Virus record (IMG/VR): IMGVR_UViG_3300020057_000165
Location: 1 to 22,195 of that record
DNA from: a virus
Direction: 5' to 3' (one strand)
Length of the DNA: 22,195 nucleotides
This document shows, in pieces, positions 7,082 to 15,472 of the stretch. The position numbers and the translations under genes are program-made. The notes below the pieces were generated by a model. That model saw only the letters and a program-made list of their open reading frames with translations, was not told the origin of the DNA and made no database searches. Each line of letters begins with the position of its first letter. Positions within the stretch are counted from its first letter, which is position 1.

Positions 7082-7960
7082 TTAAGCTTCGGCGCAAGCC
7101 ACTTCCACAATGCGGGACTCTTCCAAACGAGTTGCACCCATAACTAAGCGCATGTAAACCTGCCACGCATAGTTTTTGTCTGCGCGTTCCGTAATGCGAC
7201 CTTCGGCTTCTTTCATAACAGCCAACTGAATGGCTTTTTTCTGCCAGAAATAGCACAAGCGGAAACCAGACGCATTGGTAAGTAAGCGTTCACTTCTCTT
7301 AAAACGGAAACCAACCCATGTGTTAACTTCACCCTGAACCAACGCCTTAACGGTGTTGAAGTCAGAGCTGGTCACTTCGGTCGTGTTTAAGAGGTCTTCT
7401 AACTGCTTGGCACCAATAACAGCGCAACGATCTTCATTATCGACTTCGGCCAAGTTTAACAACGTGGCAGCACGCAAGACTTTCGCCTTGGTCAAACCAG
7501 TGTTAGACCCACCACCGCCGTATGTAACAGCGACCTTTTGGTTGGAATCGAATACCGTTGCGGTTCCACCGGCAGCGCCAGCGTATGCAGTTCCGCCCAT
7601 AGCAGAAATAATAATGTCATCTTTCTGGCGATTGGCAGCGGCGCGCTTGGCTTGCATGTAGACAGACTTAGGATCAACTAACATCTGGAGAGCATCAGAA
7701 GGGTCTTCCAACGTGTTGGAAACGAAATAGCGCGGGGTGACCATGCGCAGACGGTGATCTGGAACCATAATTGGCGTGTCGGCATAACGAGTCATGATTT
7801 CAATAAAATCATCACTGCCGTATTGATTATAAAACTTGCGATCCCCACGAAAATCATAGTCAACCATAACGCAATCGCTGGCTCGAGAGTCAGACTGTTG
7901 CGCTAACATTGAAACTGTATCTTTGTATTGTTGGACAAATGCGATACTTGGAGCGGCCAT
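7082..7960 (-). CDS. Major capsid protein
   Basis: 292 aa from ATG 7960, chosen because AGGAGG (7967-7972) lies 6 nt upstream; a start 24 bp earlier would place that site inside the gene. The sequence begins MAAPSIAFVQQYKDTVSMLA, has an N-terminal region rich in charged and aromatic residues (DYDFRGDRKFYNQYG), a Gly/Ala-rich loop (TYGGGGSNTG) and ends ESRIVEVACAEA. FVQQYKDTVSMLAQQ, followed by 'F.R......VMKEAEGRITERADKNY..QVYM.MGATRLE', resembles the 'phage capsid family' seen beside T7-like portals. Gene order (scaffold, small gene, capsid) and strong translation signals support the call. About 130 non-coding bases lie upstream; I see no convincing promoter there. Confidence 0.85.
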   Translation of the reverse strand: MAAPSIAFVQQYKDTVSMLAQQSDSRASDCVMVDYDFRGDRKFYNQYGSDDFIEIMTRYADTPIMVPDHRLRMVTPRYFVSNTLEDPSDALQMLVDPKSVYMQAKRAAANRQKDDIIISAMGGTAYAGAAGGTATVFDSNQKVAVTYGGGGSNTGLTKAKVLRAATLLNLAEVDNEDRCAVIGAKQLEDLLNTTEVTSSDFNTVKALVQGEVNTWVGFRFKRSERLLTNASGFRLCYFWQKKAIQLAVMKEAEGRITERADKNYAWQVYMRLVMGATRLEESRIVEVACAEA

Positions 7961-8091
7961 AATAAACCTCCTGTTTAAAACCATTAAAAAACTGATTTTG
8001 GTAACTTAAACAGTTGTCCATTGCTGGGCCGTTTGTTGCGGAAATGTGGGGCCGTTTTAGAGGTTGTCCCTAAGAGCTTTGAATCTGCGCT

Positions 8092-8319
8092 TTAGCTTCG
8101 CGTCTTCTTCGACTGAGGCACAACATTTGATTGTTGTGTTCTCTCAGCCGCAGCTTCTTCGAGTGGCTTAACGACAAATTCAGTCCACGCAATTTCTGCG
8201 CGCCGAATCGTAACATCTTGTTCAATTTGTGTCTTAGAAGCTATCGTAATGAAAGGTTCAAGACATTTCAAGCGTAATTCAATATATTCTTTAGGTGTCA
8301 AGCCGTATAGGTTTGTCAT
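8092..8319 (-). CDS. Small hypothetical protein between scaffold and capsid
   Basis: 75 aa, charged and probably helical: MTNLYGLTPKEYIELRLKCL at the start, a Glu/Ala-rich middle and a polar basic tail (SNVVPQSKKTRS). The start is 11 bp after the scaffold stop, with a modest purine-rich site (AGAGAG). No known motif is recognised. Its place in the head block suggests a head-assembly accessory, but nothing in the sequence proves this. Confidence 0.6.
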   Translation of the reverse strand: MTNLYGLTPKEYIELRLKCLEPFITIASKTQIEQDVTIRRAEIAWTEFVVKPLEEAAAERTQQSNVVPQSKKTRS

Positions 8320-8330
8320 TATTTATCTCT

Positions 8331-9233
8331 CTATTGTTGTTCCGGCGGATATGCTCTTTCGTATAAACGCATTCTTTCTTTTATCCCAGCGGCACGGTTA
8401 GGTGATTTCTCGTCGTTAACTGGATGACTTGGATCATTTTTCATTGATTCTAATTTTGCTTTTGCCTGATCTGGCGTTTCGTTTCCGCCGGAATTATCTC
8501 CGCCACCGTTTTCGATGACAATAGAATTAATAGAGTCCTCGCCCATCTTTGACACTAATCGACCAAGCATCCCCAAAATAATAGGATCATTGCCGATTCC
8601 GTCAACGCCACCCATTCGCGTTAAAGCATCTTCACCACCAGCTTTTAAAACAGCTTTGGCGACCCGCGATTTTGTTGCTTCGTAGTTGGCTCCCCACTCT
8701 TTACGCAATGAATTCTCCGTGCTCTGCATAAACTCTTTTTCTAAACGATCATTCTCGACGGCGGCATTGCTTAAAGCCTCAATGTAATCTTTATTTAAAC
8801 CATCTGCTTGCTTCTGGCTTAATCCGTGCTTGTGCGCAAGTCTTTGATACCCGCCAATACTTTCCGGCGTTATGCTTATTGATTTATGCAAATTCTCGAC
8901 GGGAGATAGCTTGTAGCCTTCCGCCTTTTCTGGACGCCCTAATTGATTGTGGAATTTATCAACATCTTCTTGCTTGGCATTATCCGGCGGAACTAAAATA
9001 CCTTTTCGTCCGATCATGTCCTGCTGACTTTTATAACTCTTATAAAAATCATCGGGGCTTTTAAAATCTCTTAAGCTAGGATCATTGGCGGCTTCGTCCG
9101 GAAAAACATCAATCCAATCGCGCCCACTGTCGCCCTGAGGCGGATTCTGATTATTGTTTCCTTCATTCCCCGTCGTAGGAGCTTCTTTATTTTCCGATCC
9201 TTCTGGTGCCATGTATCCTTCGCCTTCAATCAT
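8331..9233 (-). CDS. Capsid assembly scaffolding protein
   Basis: 300 aa from ATG 9233 (AAAGGG upstream); a TTG 27 bp earlier is possible but poorer. The protein is acidic, polar and low in hydrophobic content, with Asn/Gly/Pro/Gln-rich ends, as expected for a scaffold. The block DWIDVFPDEAANDPSLRDFK, then FYKSYKSQQDMIGRKGILVP and FHNQLGRPEKAEGYKL (residues about 40-110), is the recurrent pattern of podophage scaffold proteins. The C-terminal region is helical and basic (GIKERMRLYERAYPPEQQ), where scaffolds usually contact the coat. It lies between the portal-side genes and the capsid gene. The scaffold would guide procapsid assembly and then leave the head. Confidence 0.78.
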   Translation of the reverse strand: MIEGEGYMAPEGSENKEAPTTGNEGNNNQNPPQGDSGRDWIDVFPDEAANDPSLRDFKSPDDFYKSYKSQQDMIGRKGILVPPDNAKQEDVDKFHNQLGRPEKAEGYKLSPVENLHKSISITPESIGGYQRLAHKHGLSQKQADGLNKDYIEALSNAAVENDRLEKEFMQSTENSLRKEWGANYEATKSRVAKAVLKAGGEDALTRMGGVDGIGNDPIILGMLGRLVSKMGEDSINSIVIENGGGDNSGGNETPDQAKAKLESMKNDPSHPVNDEKSPNRAAGIKERMRLYERAYPPEQQ

Positions 9234-9247
9234 AGAGATGCCCTTTC

Positions 9248-9409
9248 TTATTTGCCCCAAGTATAAATATCGTTTAAAGCTTCATTCTTCTTTTGTCCAG
9301 ATTTTTTTATTTCGTCCATAGCTGACGATTTCTTTCCCTTAGCATTCATAATCGCACGGGCTTGTTTTTCGGTATATCCATCTCTTATCAAATCTTCTTT
9401 AGTCTTCAT
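9248..9409 (-). CDS. Small basic hypothetical protein (53 aa)
   Basis: An ATG at 9409 begins a 53-aa ORF (MKTKEDLIRDGYTEKQARAI...NDIYTWGK) that overlaps the end of the upstream gene by 11 bp and stops 15 bp before the scaffold ATG, filling an otherwise empty gap. The upstream GGAGGTCAGGCTAT gives it a GGAGG site at workable spacing. The protein is Lys-rich and helical. 'DLIRDGYTEKQARAIM' looks like a short helical hairpin. No function is assigned. Tight packing in the late operon and the ribosome-binding site are the reasons to call it. Confidence 0.6.
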   Translation of the reverse strand: MKTKEDLIRDGYTEKQARAIMNAKGKKSSAMDEIKKSGQKKNEALNDIYTWGK

Positions 9410-9680
9410 ATAGCCTGACCTCCGGCGGTGGTTGTTGATAGTTAATTTGTGATTCTATGTGGAAACAAAGTCTCTGCATACCTAAATTAAAATAAACTGC
9501 GTGAGGCTCCGAAATAAAATGTCCGTCCATTGTCAATGCTGCGCTTGCCTCCCGAAATGCTCGATACTTAATATCTTGCAGGCACTGCAATCCGCTTGTG
9601 GTAGAAAATGTATTTTTATATAATTGCGCACGCTGTTCGTCGGTCATGTTCGCTAATGCTTCTACCTCGGCACTATTCAT
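9399..9680 (-). CDS. Small hypothetical phage protein, possibly Bbp19-like
   Basis: 93 aa. The core (FSTTSGLQCLQDIKYRAF ... YFNLGMQRLCFHIESQI) loosely follows the layout of Bbp19-type phage proteins: 'F.t..G..vL.dl......' then 'a...G.r.l...I...l'. Such genes often lie near the portal and capsid in podophages. The resemblance is weak and by eye. It starts 1 bp after the upstream stop. Ribosome binding is marginal (AGAAAG), so translational coupling is likely. Confidence 0.55.
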   Translation of the reverse strand: MNSAEVEALANMTDEQRAQLYKNTFSTTSGLQCLQDIKYRAFREASAALTMDGHFISEPHAVYFNLGMQRLCFHIESQINYQQPPPEVRLYED

Positions 9681-9681
9681 T

Positions 9682-10341
9682 TTATTTCTTTCTGTTTTCT
9701 TTTAATTCTTCGCGGCATTTCTCGCATTTTCCCACATACTTATCGCCCTCTAGCATAAGAGCAACGGTCTCACCGCAGACACATCTTTTTGTTATTTCAA
9801 AGACCTGCTTGCGCGGAGCTCCGCGAACCGCTTTGCGAACCAGCTCGATTTCGTCCGGGAATGCCGGCATCCTAATTAGACTGTTCGCCTTATCATCTAA
9901 TACCTCGTAGCATACAACGGCACTTTTCTCTTTGAGTATATTGATAACGCGATACTCTTGCCCTTTAAGAAGATTAAATATTGGGTCTGCCCCATCTGAA
10001 TGATTGAACTTAACGCATTTAACAATATCTTCACGCTCTATCACATTATGGTTTTCCGCTTGTGGTGCTTTGACTGGCTCTTCTGGAATAACACAAATGT
10101 TGGTACCAACACATCCAACGCACTCGGCAGAGTCTTCCTTATTCACAAAATCCTCAATCATCTTAATATCTTCGGTGATTTTGATTTGCCTGATCTCTTT
10201 ATATAAATCGGATATTCTCTTGTTCGCCGAATACGGAACGCGTATCACCTTCCCGCTTTCAGATGTAACGACTAGAACAACAAGCGTAGGTTTACCGTCT
10301 GCTGACAAAAATCCATTGTCTTCGCAAAGCTCTATTTTCAT
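9682..10341 (-). CDS. Hypothetical protein with C-terminal zinc ribbon
   Basis: 219 aa from ATG 10341, which overlaps the upstream stop as ATGA and has AAAGGG upstream. The N-terminal 40 residues form a beta-rich segment (KPTLVVLVVTSESGKVIRVP). The centre contains Cys pairs (CVGCVGTNIC) and a compact barrel-like region (FNLLKGQEYRVINILKEKSA). The last 50 residues hold CVCGE...KCEKC, a CxC/CxxC zinc-ribbon arrangement, and end in a basic tail. Zinc ribbons usually bind nucleic acid or proteins. I do not recognise the family, and its place in the late operon does not settle its role. Confidence 0.62.
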   Translation of the reverse strand: MKIELCEDNGFLSADGKPTLVVLVVTSESGKVIRVPYSANKRISDLYKEIRQIKITEDIKMIEDFVNKEDSAECVGCVGTNICVIPEEPVKAPQAENHNVIEREDIVKCVKFNHSDGADPIFNLLKGQEYRVINILKEKSAVVCYEVLDDKANSLIRMPAFPDEIELVRKAVRGAPRKQVFEITKRCVCGETVALMLEGDKYVGKCEKCREELKENRKK

Positions 10342-10757
10342 TTTATTGATCCCTTTGGATATTCTTCCGGATTGGATTCCATTGTTTTCTTTAGCTCTTC
10401 CTGTGCGCGGATGAAGTCCTCGGGCTTGTAGACTTCCGGCCAATGACAAAACTTTCGATAATCAATCCCGTGCTTGCGAAACAATTCTCTGCGTAAATCA
10501 AGCTCTCCCGAGGAGTCCTGCAAAATCAAATCTTCGATTTCCATCAAGACGTTTTCGGCCTCTTGCTCCACGGCACCCATTGGAATATTCTCTTGGCGTG
10601 CCCACGCGAAACCTTTTTTTAATTGGGAAATTGATCGGTGGATAATGTCAAACTCGACGAGCTTCATGGACTCAGGCCTATAAACCATGGTCTGAACCAT
10701 GCGAAGGAGGGTGTAAACATTAATGGATTTTGGGATACTTCTTATTCGCTTTTGCAA
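10338..10757 (-). CDS. Hypothetical late protein downstream of portal
   Basis: 139 aa, charged and mainly helical (ISQLKKGFAWARQE, EQEAENVLMEIEDLILQDSS, EDFIRAQEELKKTME), with no membrane segment or known motif. The start is uncertain: a TTG at 10757 lies 5 bp after the portal's first stop and has GGGAAA upstream, whereas the first in-frame ATG (10700) lacks a ribosome-binding site. Its end overlaps the next gene (ATGA). Position suggests a head or assembly accessory. Confidence 0.6.
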   Translation of the reverse strand: MQKRIRSIPKSINVYTLLRMVQTMVYRPESMKLVEFDIIHRSISQLKKGFAWARQENIPMGAVEQEAENVLMEIEDLILQDSSGELDLRRELFRKHGIDYRKFCHWPEVYKPEDFIRAQEELKKTMESNPEEYPKGSIK

Positions 10758-10762
10758 AACTA

Positions 10763-12397
10763 TTATTTCCCAGCTGATGCAGCCATGGCTGAATTCTTCT
10801 CAGCTTCGGATCCGCTCTTGGCTATATCCGCCACAGCCGACCCTGCCTGCATGGTTTGAAGGAGTTGATTCTGCTCTTCTCGATGTTTGCGCATCTGATC
10901 GACATCTGCGTCCCCTCGCAAGATTTCCGGGGTAACCCCACGAATGCGGTGCAGGACTGACAGAGTTTTGTCTTCGTCGATCTTATCGTACACTCCCGGG
11001 ATGATTTGTCCAAGGCTTGCCACGTCGCCCAAGAAATTCTGTATCTCTCTTATTTCGGATTGCTGCTGTGCTCTTGCCAATTGAGACAGATAAACAAGCT
11101 CATAAGTTTCGTCAAGCAGTTCTTCGGGGACTGCGGGAAACCCTGACGACGTATCTCGACGGCCCATGCTGATCAATCGGATTAACATCTTGCCAAGCGT
11201 CCTGTTGTCGCGATTAACAACCGGCCCTAATAAAGCCATGTCCTGAGATATTCTGTGTTGCACCTCAATAACCGGCATCTGTTTTGTGATGTCGTCGAAT
11301 GATCTAAACAAATTCACAAACATCCCTCGCTCAATCTTGCCGGCAATATATTCGATCAAATCTTTGCCTATATCAATGCGTCCATTGCTGACCGGTAAAA
11401 GCTGAATAGCATCGTTAGGGGTTTTGGCGTCACGGTAATTCATCGCGCCGGGATTAAGATTAAGTGGCAGTACAAGACCGCGGCTCGGCATCATATAAGC
11501 CGGATCGGCTTGCTTCATCGCTCCACGGATCACGGTGCGAGACATTGCGTTAATCAATTTGACCCACGGAAAAATGTCCATAGCGGCCGATGATCCGTTT
11601 GGATCACTCGAGTCTTTATAGAAGACGGAGGAGAAATACGGCATCTCAATAAACCCGCTCTCTGCAATCTTCTGTTTGTCTTTTTTGTTGATCCAGAGCG
11701 ACTTATAGGGCATGTTTGCGGCGTCTTCTTTGTCCGTCTCTCGGTCAAAGCGCTCGCCCACATAGTGGACGAACTCAAATTCTTGGTGCGGTTTATTCTC
11801 GAGCGATTCCAGCACAGACTTGCCAGCATTCCTGCCCCAAAGCTTGAAAGCCTGCCGGGCCGTAAGAGGGAAATTGCGATACAGTGCGATCAATTCGCCG
11901 TTAGCATCAACGACACGATTGACTTGACCGACCGGGATGTCGTTATATTTAACAAAGTCTTTGTCATCATCCAACATTGAGAAGGTGCCAGTCCCGAAAA
12001 TAAGCTTGCCATGAAACCACTCCGGGGCCACTTCGTAAAAGTTTGAATCCTTTAGCGTAGCAAAAGCCCAATCCTCAACGTCATGAGCAAATGTTTTAGC
12101 AATCTCGCTGTCTTTAATTTTTTTATTTTGGTACTGGTATCCGAACCATCTAGAGGAGGGATTTGTTAGGTAAGTATTAAAGCCCGCGGAAGTCTCGCGT
12201 GCCGAGATGATTGCTGTTGAGTCGTAGAGAAAATTAAACTTAAGCTGTTCCCCCGTTATCTTCATGGTGTTGATCCATGCCTTGCGAGGGGTAAAAAAGT
12301 CAGCCAAGTCTTGGCAATAGCTTCGATAATTGGAGTTCTGGTTGGTCAAGAATTCATTGTCGATCAAAATCTCTTTGACTTCATTCTCTGATGTCAT
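10763..12397 (-). CDS. Portal (head-to-tail connecting protein, T7 gp8-like)
   Basis: 544 aa, the usual length for this family (about 500-550). Family-typical segments include 'YRSYCQDLADFFTPRKAWI' near the N-terminus, 'YDSTAIISARETSAGFNTYL' with 'TNPSSRWF' (about 60-90), 'FGTGTFSML', a mid-protein 'GSSAAMDIFPWVKLINAMSR', and late 'PVIEVQHRISQDMALLGPVV' and 'ELVYLSQLARAQQ'. These correspond to the head-tail connector portals of T7-like podoviruses, which form the dodecameric DNA channel at one capsid vertex and dock the terminase and tail adaptor. The C-terminus is polar and Ala/Ser-rich. Two adjacent stop codons end the gene. It is followed by small genes and then the scaffold, the canonical order. 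Confidence 0.92.
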   Translation of the reverse strand: MTSENEVKEILIDNEFLTNQNSNYRSYCQDLADFFTPRKAWINTMKITGEQLKFNFLYDSTAIISARETSAGFNTYLTNPSSRWFGYQYQNKKIKDSEIAKTFAHDVEDWAFATLKDSNFYEVAPEWFHGKLIFGTGTFSMLDDDKDFVKYNDIPVGQVNRVVDANGELIALYRNFPLTARQAFKLWGRNAGKSVLESLENKPHQEFEFVHYVGERFDRETDKEDAANMPYKSLWINKKDKQKIAESGFIEMPYFSSVFYKDSSDPNGSSAAMDIFPWVKLINAMSRTVIRGAMKQADPAYMMPSRGLVLPLNLNPGAMNYRDAKTPNDAIQLLPVSNGRIDIGKDLIEYIAGKIERGMFVNLFRSFDDITKQMPVIEVQHRISQDMALLGPVVNRDNRTLGKMLIRLISMGRRDTSSGFPAVPEELLDETYELVYLSQLARAQQQSEIREIQNFLGDVASLGQIIPGVYDKIDEDKTLSVLHRIRGVTPEILRGDADVDQMRKHREEQNQLLQTMQAGSAVADIAKSGSEAEKNSAMAASAGK

Positions 12398-12403
12398 GCG
12401 TGC

Positions 12404-12880
12404 TCACAGGGTAGGTCGTATTTTCTTAGATACGTGCGTGTCGAAATTATCATAACCTAATATTTTCATAAACCGTAAACGTTTTTGTGTTTCTTTCCCA
12501 ACAGCAAAGCCGTAAACAATCCTATTAATCTTTGTTGATGCAAAAAAATGCTCAACTGCAAGGATGATCCTCGGGGTTAATCTGCGATATTCTTTTTTTA
12601 CAAAAAGAAACATCACACACAACATCACCTCGTCATTATAAGTGCAACCAAAGACTGTACCGCCGATACCGCAAATCGCCACGTTATCTTTCTCAATAAT
12701 GACAATTCCTTCGCTTATTAATAATTCCTGCAAGCTTTTCTTTGTCTTTTCGCAATCAATCAATAAATCGCCATCATACTCGTCGACAAAATTAAAGAGC
12801 GTCGAAAGATCGTCCGTCCTGCCAAGGCGAACCGTAAGCTTATTGTCCGACCAATGTTTTTGTTCCAACCGTAGCCCCAA
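12404..12880 (-). CDS. GNAT-family acetyltransferase-like protein
   Basis: 158 aa. The layout is that of GNAT proteins: an N-terminal 'VRLGRTDDLSTLFNFV' helix, a beta segment 'NVAICGIGGTVFG', the central 'MLCVMFLFVKKEYRRLTPRI' (where the acetyl-CoA-binding V-x-x-x-[RQ]-x-x-[GR]-[IL] loop is expected) and a C-terminal 'RLRFMKILGYDNFD' resembling the usual '..fyeklGF'. A canonical Q/R-x-x-G-x-G/A is not obvious, so activity is uncertain. Such genes often sit between terminase and portal in podophages; the substrate is unknown. The start is unsure: TTG 12880 overlaps the upstream gene by 41 bp and no in-frame ATG is nearby. Confidence 0.62.
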   Translation of the reverse strand: MGLRLEQKHWSDNKLTVRLGRTDDLSTLFNFVDEYDGDLLIDCEKTKKSLQELLISEGIVIIEKDNVAICGIGGTVFGCTYNDEVMLCVMFLFVKKEYRRLTPRIILAVEHFFASTKINRIVYGFAVGKETQKRLRFMKILGYDNFDTHVSKKIRPTL

Positions 12881-13100
12881 TCATGCCAGCTGTTTTATTT
12901 GTATCTCCTCCATTAAGAAAACTAACGCGGCGTCTGCGCTCGAGGTCTTTTCTTGCACCTTCTTCTGCCGATACAACAGACGGAGCCACCGGCAAAGGAG
13001 CTGGAGCCGGAGGTTTCTTCGTTTGAAAAAGTTTTCCTATTGCTTGCCCGATCCCAAATCCCCCCAGCAATGTACCGGCAACTTTTCCGACTGAACCCAT
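12840..13100 (-). CDS. Small Gly/Ala/Pro-rich phage protein upstream of portal
   Basis: 86 aa with AAGGGGG before ATG 13100. The N-terminal 25 residues are Gly-rich and mildly hydrophobic (VAGTLLGGFGIGQAIGKLF), followed by a Pro/Ala linker (KKPPAPAPLPVAPS) and a basic segment (ARKDLERRRRVSFLNGG). Short proteins with an 'RRR....ILTG'-like tail recur next to terminase and portal genes in podophages. Their role is not established. A virion-internal or membrane-interacting role can be imagined from the N-terminus, but this is inference. Confidence 0.6.
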   Translation of the reverse strand: MGSVGKVAGTLLGGFGIGQAIGKLFQTKKPPAPAPLPVAPSVVSAEEGARKDLERRRRVSFLNGGDTNKTAGMIGATVGTKTLVGQ

Positions 13101-13117
13101 AAAATCCCCCTTATTTA

Positions 13118-14668
13118 TTATTCCATTTTTCCATATCTTGGCAACTGTTGACCACCGTGATAGACATCATTGTCCATTTTCCCATATTGTGGCATCGGGT
13201 TTCCGCGATCGGCATAAGTATGATCTTGGATGTTCTGGCTAAATGCCCACTGCAACATCTTATAACAATCGCCTCTGCCCGGTGATCTTTCGAGTCGTTC
13301 CTTTAAATCTTCTTTTGGTTCGATTTGAATAAGGCCCTGCTTGTTTTCATAGTATTCTTCTTCCATCAAGTCTTCAATCAATTCTTGATCTTTTTCATCC
13401 ATGCTACATTTCCCTGCCAGTCCTCTTTCCTGAGTAATAAATGATGCCTCGGCGCGCAGGTTGGCATACATCGGTCGCTTTCTCCCGTCGGGAAGCTCCT
13501 CAAAAAATGTGCTTTGGCCTGATCCGTGGAATTTTAATATTTCTATTCCCCGCAAATACTCCTCCGGCAAATTATTACATTCTTGGTAATCTCGGATTCC
13601 TAGGCCATCGCAATCAAAAATAATAAATGATCCTCTTATCTTTTTGCACATCTCAACCGCCTTGTGCGCTACCTCTGTGGGAGTCATTATTGTGCGCGTG
13701 AATGTTTCCATTACCTCGCCACCCTTGCCCGCCATGATGACGTTGTCGTCAACGCCTTCGCCCGCGCTATCTACGGAGACGCCGGCATCTACACTATAGC
13801 CTGCAAGTAATCCGCGACGTTCTTTTGTGTGATTAATCCACGACTGGTTGAATGTGTTGGATAACGCATTGTCTGGTATTTGGCCTAATACGCGTCCGAC
13901 CCACCGAGGATCACTCTCTCCCCACTTGCGTCTTTTATCTTCGACCCAGTCGTATGTTGCAAGGCCGGGAACAACAATCTTTCGCTGGAGATAATTAGGG
14001 TTCTCCAAGCACGAAAAGTGGAAAACTATATTGTTTTGCTTATCGCGCAACATCTTGGCAAATGCTCCCTTGGCCCGGGTAGGGTTGCCAATAAAGATGC
14101 GCAAAGAGTTTTCTGCCGTCGATACCGCGTCAATCTGGTCAAAGATGCTGTCTTCTACGGCCTGAGCTTCGGTCACGATAACACACATGTTAGTGGCCGC
14201 CCGCAATCCCTGGAACTTACCACCACCGGACTCGGCTGCGGCTCCGGTATCTTTGGTTGCAAACCCTAAAAGGAACCAGTCCTCTCGCCTTATCTCGATA
14301 TATGGATCAGTGTAGGGCTTGCCCCAGAGCTTGATTTTCTTGTTGTTGAAGCGCGCAAGCGTCTCGGCCCACATGATCTTTTTTACTTGGCGGTCTGAAG
14401 GGGCGGTAAGTATAACCTTCGAGGGGATAAAGCAGTCTAAGAACCAGTTGGCTATACAGGAGCAGATGAAGTCTTTACCAAGCGCATGCCCGGAGGCAAT
14501 ATATATAGGCTTGTGCTCTTTAATGGCCCGACTTAAGGAATCAATAAGGTCTAATTGTAGTTTCCAGATTAATTTAACGCCTAAACATTCGGTGAGATAC
14601 TTGCGAGGATTTTCTTTCCAGTATTCGGTAAGCTGTAGCGTTTTCTCGGCGATTGTATTATGCGACAA
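13118..14668 (-). CDS. terL: Terminase large subunit
   Basis: 516 aa. The ATPase half shows Walker A ASGHALGKD (about 58-66), a Walker B-like MCVIVTEAQ (about 161-169) in which the first acidic residue of the usual DE pair is Thr, and the coupling motif GNPT (about 194-197). The nuclease half shows SVDAGVSVDSAGEGVDD (Asp near 294), FIIFDCDGLG (Asp 352/354) and ERSPGRGD with a late Asp, the RNase H-like triad. The enzyme pumps DNA into the procapsid and cuts concatemers. The start is a TTG at 14668 with GGTGAT upstream, overlapping the terS stop; no earlier in-frame start fits. The C-terminus carries a duplicated PQYGKMD / PRYGKME motif. Confidence 0.93.
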   Translation of the reverse strand: MSHNTIAEKTLQLTEYWKENPRKYLTECLGVKLIWKLQLDLIDSLSRAIKEHKPIYIASGHALGKDFICSCIANWFLDCFIPSKVILTAPSDRQVKKIMWAETLARFNNKKIKLWGKPYTDPYIEIRREDWFLLGFATKDTGAAAESGGGKFQGLRAATNMCVIVTEAQAVEDSIFDQIDAVSTAENSLRIFIGNPTRAKGAFAKMLRDKQNNIVFHFSCLENPNYLQRKIVVPGLATYDWVEDKRRKWGESDPRWVGRVLGQIPDNALSNTFNQSWINHTKERRGLLAGYSVDAGVSVDSAGEGVDDNVIMAGKGGEVMETFTRTIMTPTEVAHKAVEMCKKIRGSFIIFDCDGLGIRDYQECNNLPEEYLRGIEILKFHGSGQSTFFEELPDGRKRPMYANLRAEASFITQERGLAGKCSMDEKDQELIEDLMEEEYYENKQGLIQIEPKEDLKERLERSPGRGDCYKMLQWAFSQNIQDHTYADRGNPMPQYGKMDNDVYHGGQQLPRYGKME

Positions 14669-15191
14669 TTAGATCACCGTCCATCGCCGCTGGTGTCGCC
14701 GTAACATCTATTGTCTTACTTGTTTGATCGTCGACCTTGCTGTAGTTGTTAACGATGTTTAGCACTTGGATATGCAGTGCATCTGTTTGCTTTATTTCTG
14801 TTTTGTCTAACCGTCCTGTCAACTCACAAATGACCTGTAAGTATTTATGACGAGCCATCCAATCCGGGACGTCGACGAAGTCTTTAGTCATTGAGTGCGC
14901 GTCTTTCATGCCCTCGCCGTCTTGAGCAATAACATTGCACGAGATAACTTTATTAGCTTCTAATCCTTTAAGCGCATGATCGGCCAAAGCCTCGTCGGTT
15001 AACCCTTTACGATGAAATACCTCGCGCAATCCGCCTTGTTCTGCGCTCTTGAATTTGCGATACCCCTCCGACGCCGTGCCGTGAGAATATCCTGCCGCAA
15101 TAGCCGAGTTATATATATCCATGCCCAGCATACGATTCTTCCTGTATGTCTGGAGCCTAACATTTAGTGCATGTATTTTTCTTTTGGCCAT
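14658..15191 (-). CDS. terS: Terminase small subunit
   Basis: 177 aa from ATG 15191; a TTG 18 bp earlier is possible. An N-terminal DNA-binding-like helical segment (MLGMDIYNSAIAAGYSHGTA, about residues 25-45) matches the 'A....GYs..tA' pattern of small terminases. It is followed by 'DEALADHALKGLEANKV' and a C-terminal 'WMARHKYLQVICELTGRLDK' that recurs in this family's oligomerisation region. It recognises phage DNA and recruits TerL. The direct overlap with terL supports the call. It is the first gene of the minus-strand operon, immediately beside the divergent control region. No clear ribosome-binding site precedes the ATG. Confidence 0.82.
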   Translation of the reverse strand: MAKRKIHALNVRLQTYRKNRMLGMDIYNSAIAAGYSHGTASEGYRKFKSAEQGGLREVFHRKGLTDEALADHALKGLEANKVISCNVIAQDGEGMKDAHSMTKDFVDVPDWMARHKYLQVICELTGRLDKTEIKQTDALHIQVLNIVNNYSKVDDQTSKTIDVTATPAAMDGDLIVA

Positions 15192-15194
15192 AAA

Positions 15195-15241
15195 TTTATA
15201 TTTATCCAAAAGTTGACTTACGTCAACAATTTTATTAGTAT
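15195..15241. promoter_or_regulatory. Divergent control region: operator-like palindrome with embedded -35 boxes
   Basis: GTTGACTTACGTCAAC (15212-15227) is an inverted repeat with 6-bp arms. Rightward it supplies TTGACT (15213-15218), 17 bp, then TAGTAT (15236-15241), a plausible sigma70-type promoter for the HTH gene. Leftward its other arm supplies TTGACG, but the candidate -10 sequences toward terS are weaker or badly spaced (AT-rich 15195-15203). A regulator bound to the palindrome would cover both -35 boxes. The same GTTG-N8-CAAC pattern recurs at 15473-15488. Confidence 0.6.
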
Positions 15242-15248
15242 CTTACGT

Positions 15249-15452
15249 ATGTATAGCAATCTCAACTACAAAGGCCCGAAGAAATTTGTCTGGCGCATAC
15301 GGATACTTGCCTATTTGCGCACACATAATATTGATCAAAATAAATTTGCCTCATCCCTAAGGTGCAGTAAATACCGCGTCTCCAAGTGGATGAATGTTAA
15401 GTGTCAGCCTAGCCTCGTCTATCAACGATCAATGATAGATATGGGTGTCTGA
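15249..15452 (+). CDS. Small HTH regulator, Cro/CI-like
   Basis: 67 aa from ATG 15249. After a basic N-terminus (NYKGPKKFVWRIRIL), residues about 20-60 follow the XRE/Cro helix-turn-helix pattern: 'LRTHNIDQNKFASSLRCSKYRVSKWM' corresponds to 'l...gl.q..lA..lgvs...vs.w', followed by 'PSL....SMIDMG', like the usual 'P....l..la..lg'. It is short, as Cro proteins are. The predicted -10 ends at 15241, so transcription would begin about at the ATG, and no ribosome-binding site is present: a leaderless mRNA is likely, as for lambda cI. It lies between two operator-like elements and so probably regulates both arms. Whether it represses or activates cannot be read from the sequence. Confidence 0.68.
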   Translation: MYSNLNYKGPKKFVWRIRILAYLRTHNIDQNKFASSLRCSKYRVSKWMNVKCQPSLVYQRSMIDMGV

Positions 15453-15472
15453 TATATTTTTTTGCCCACACA

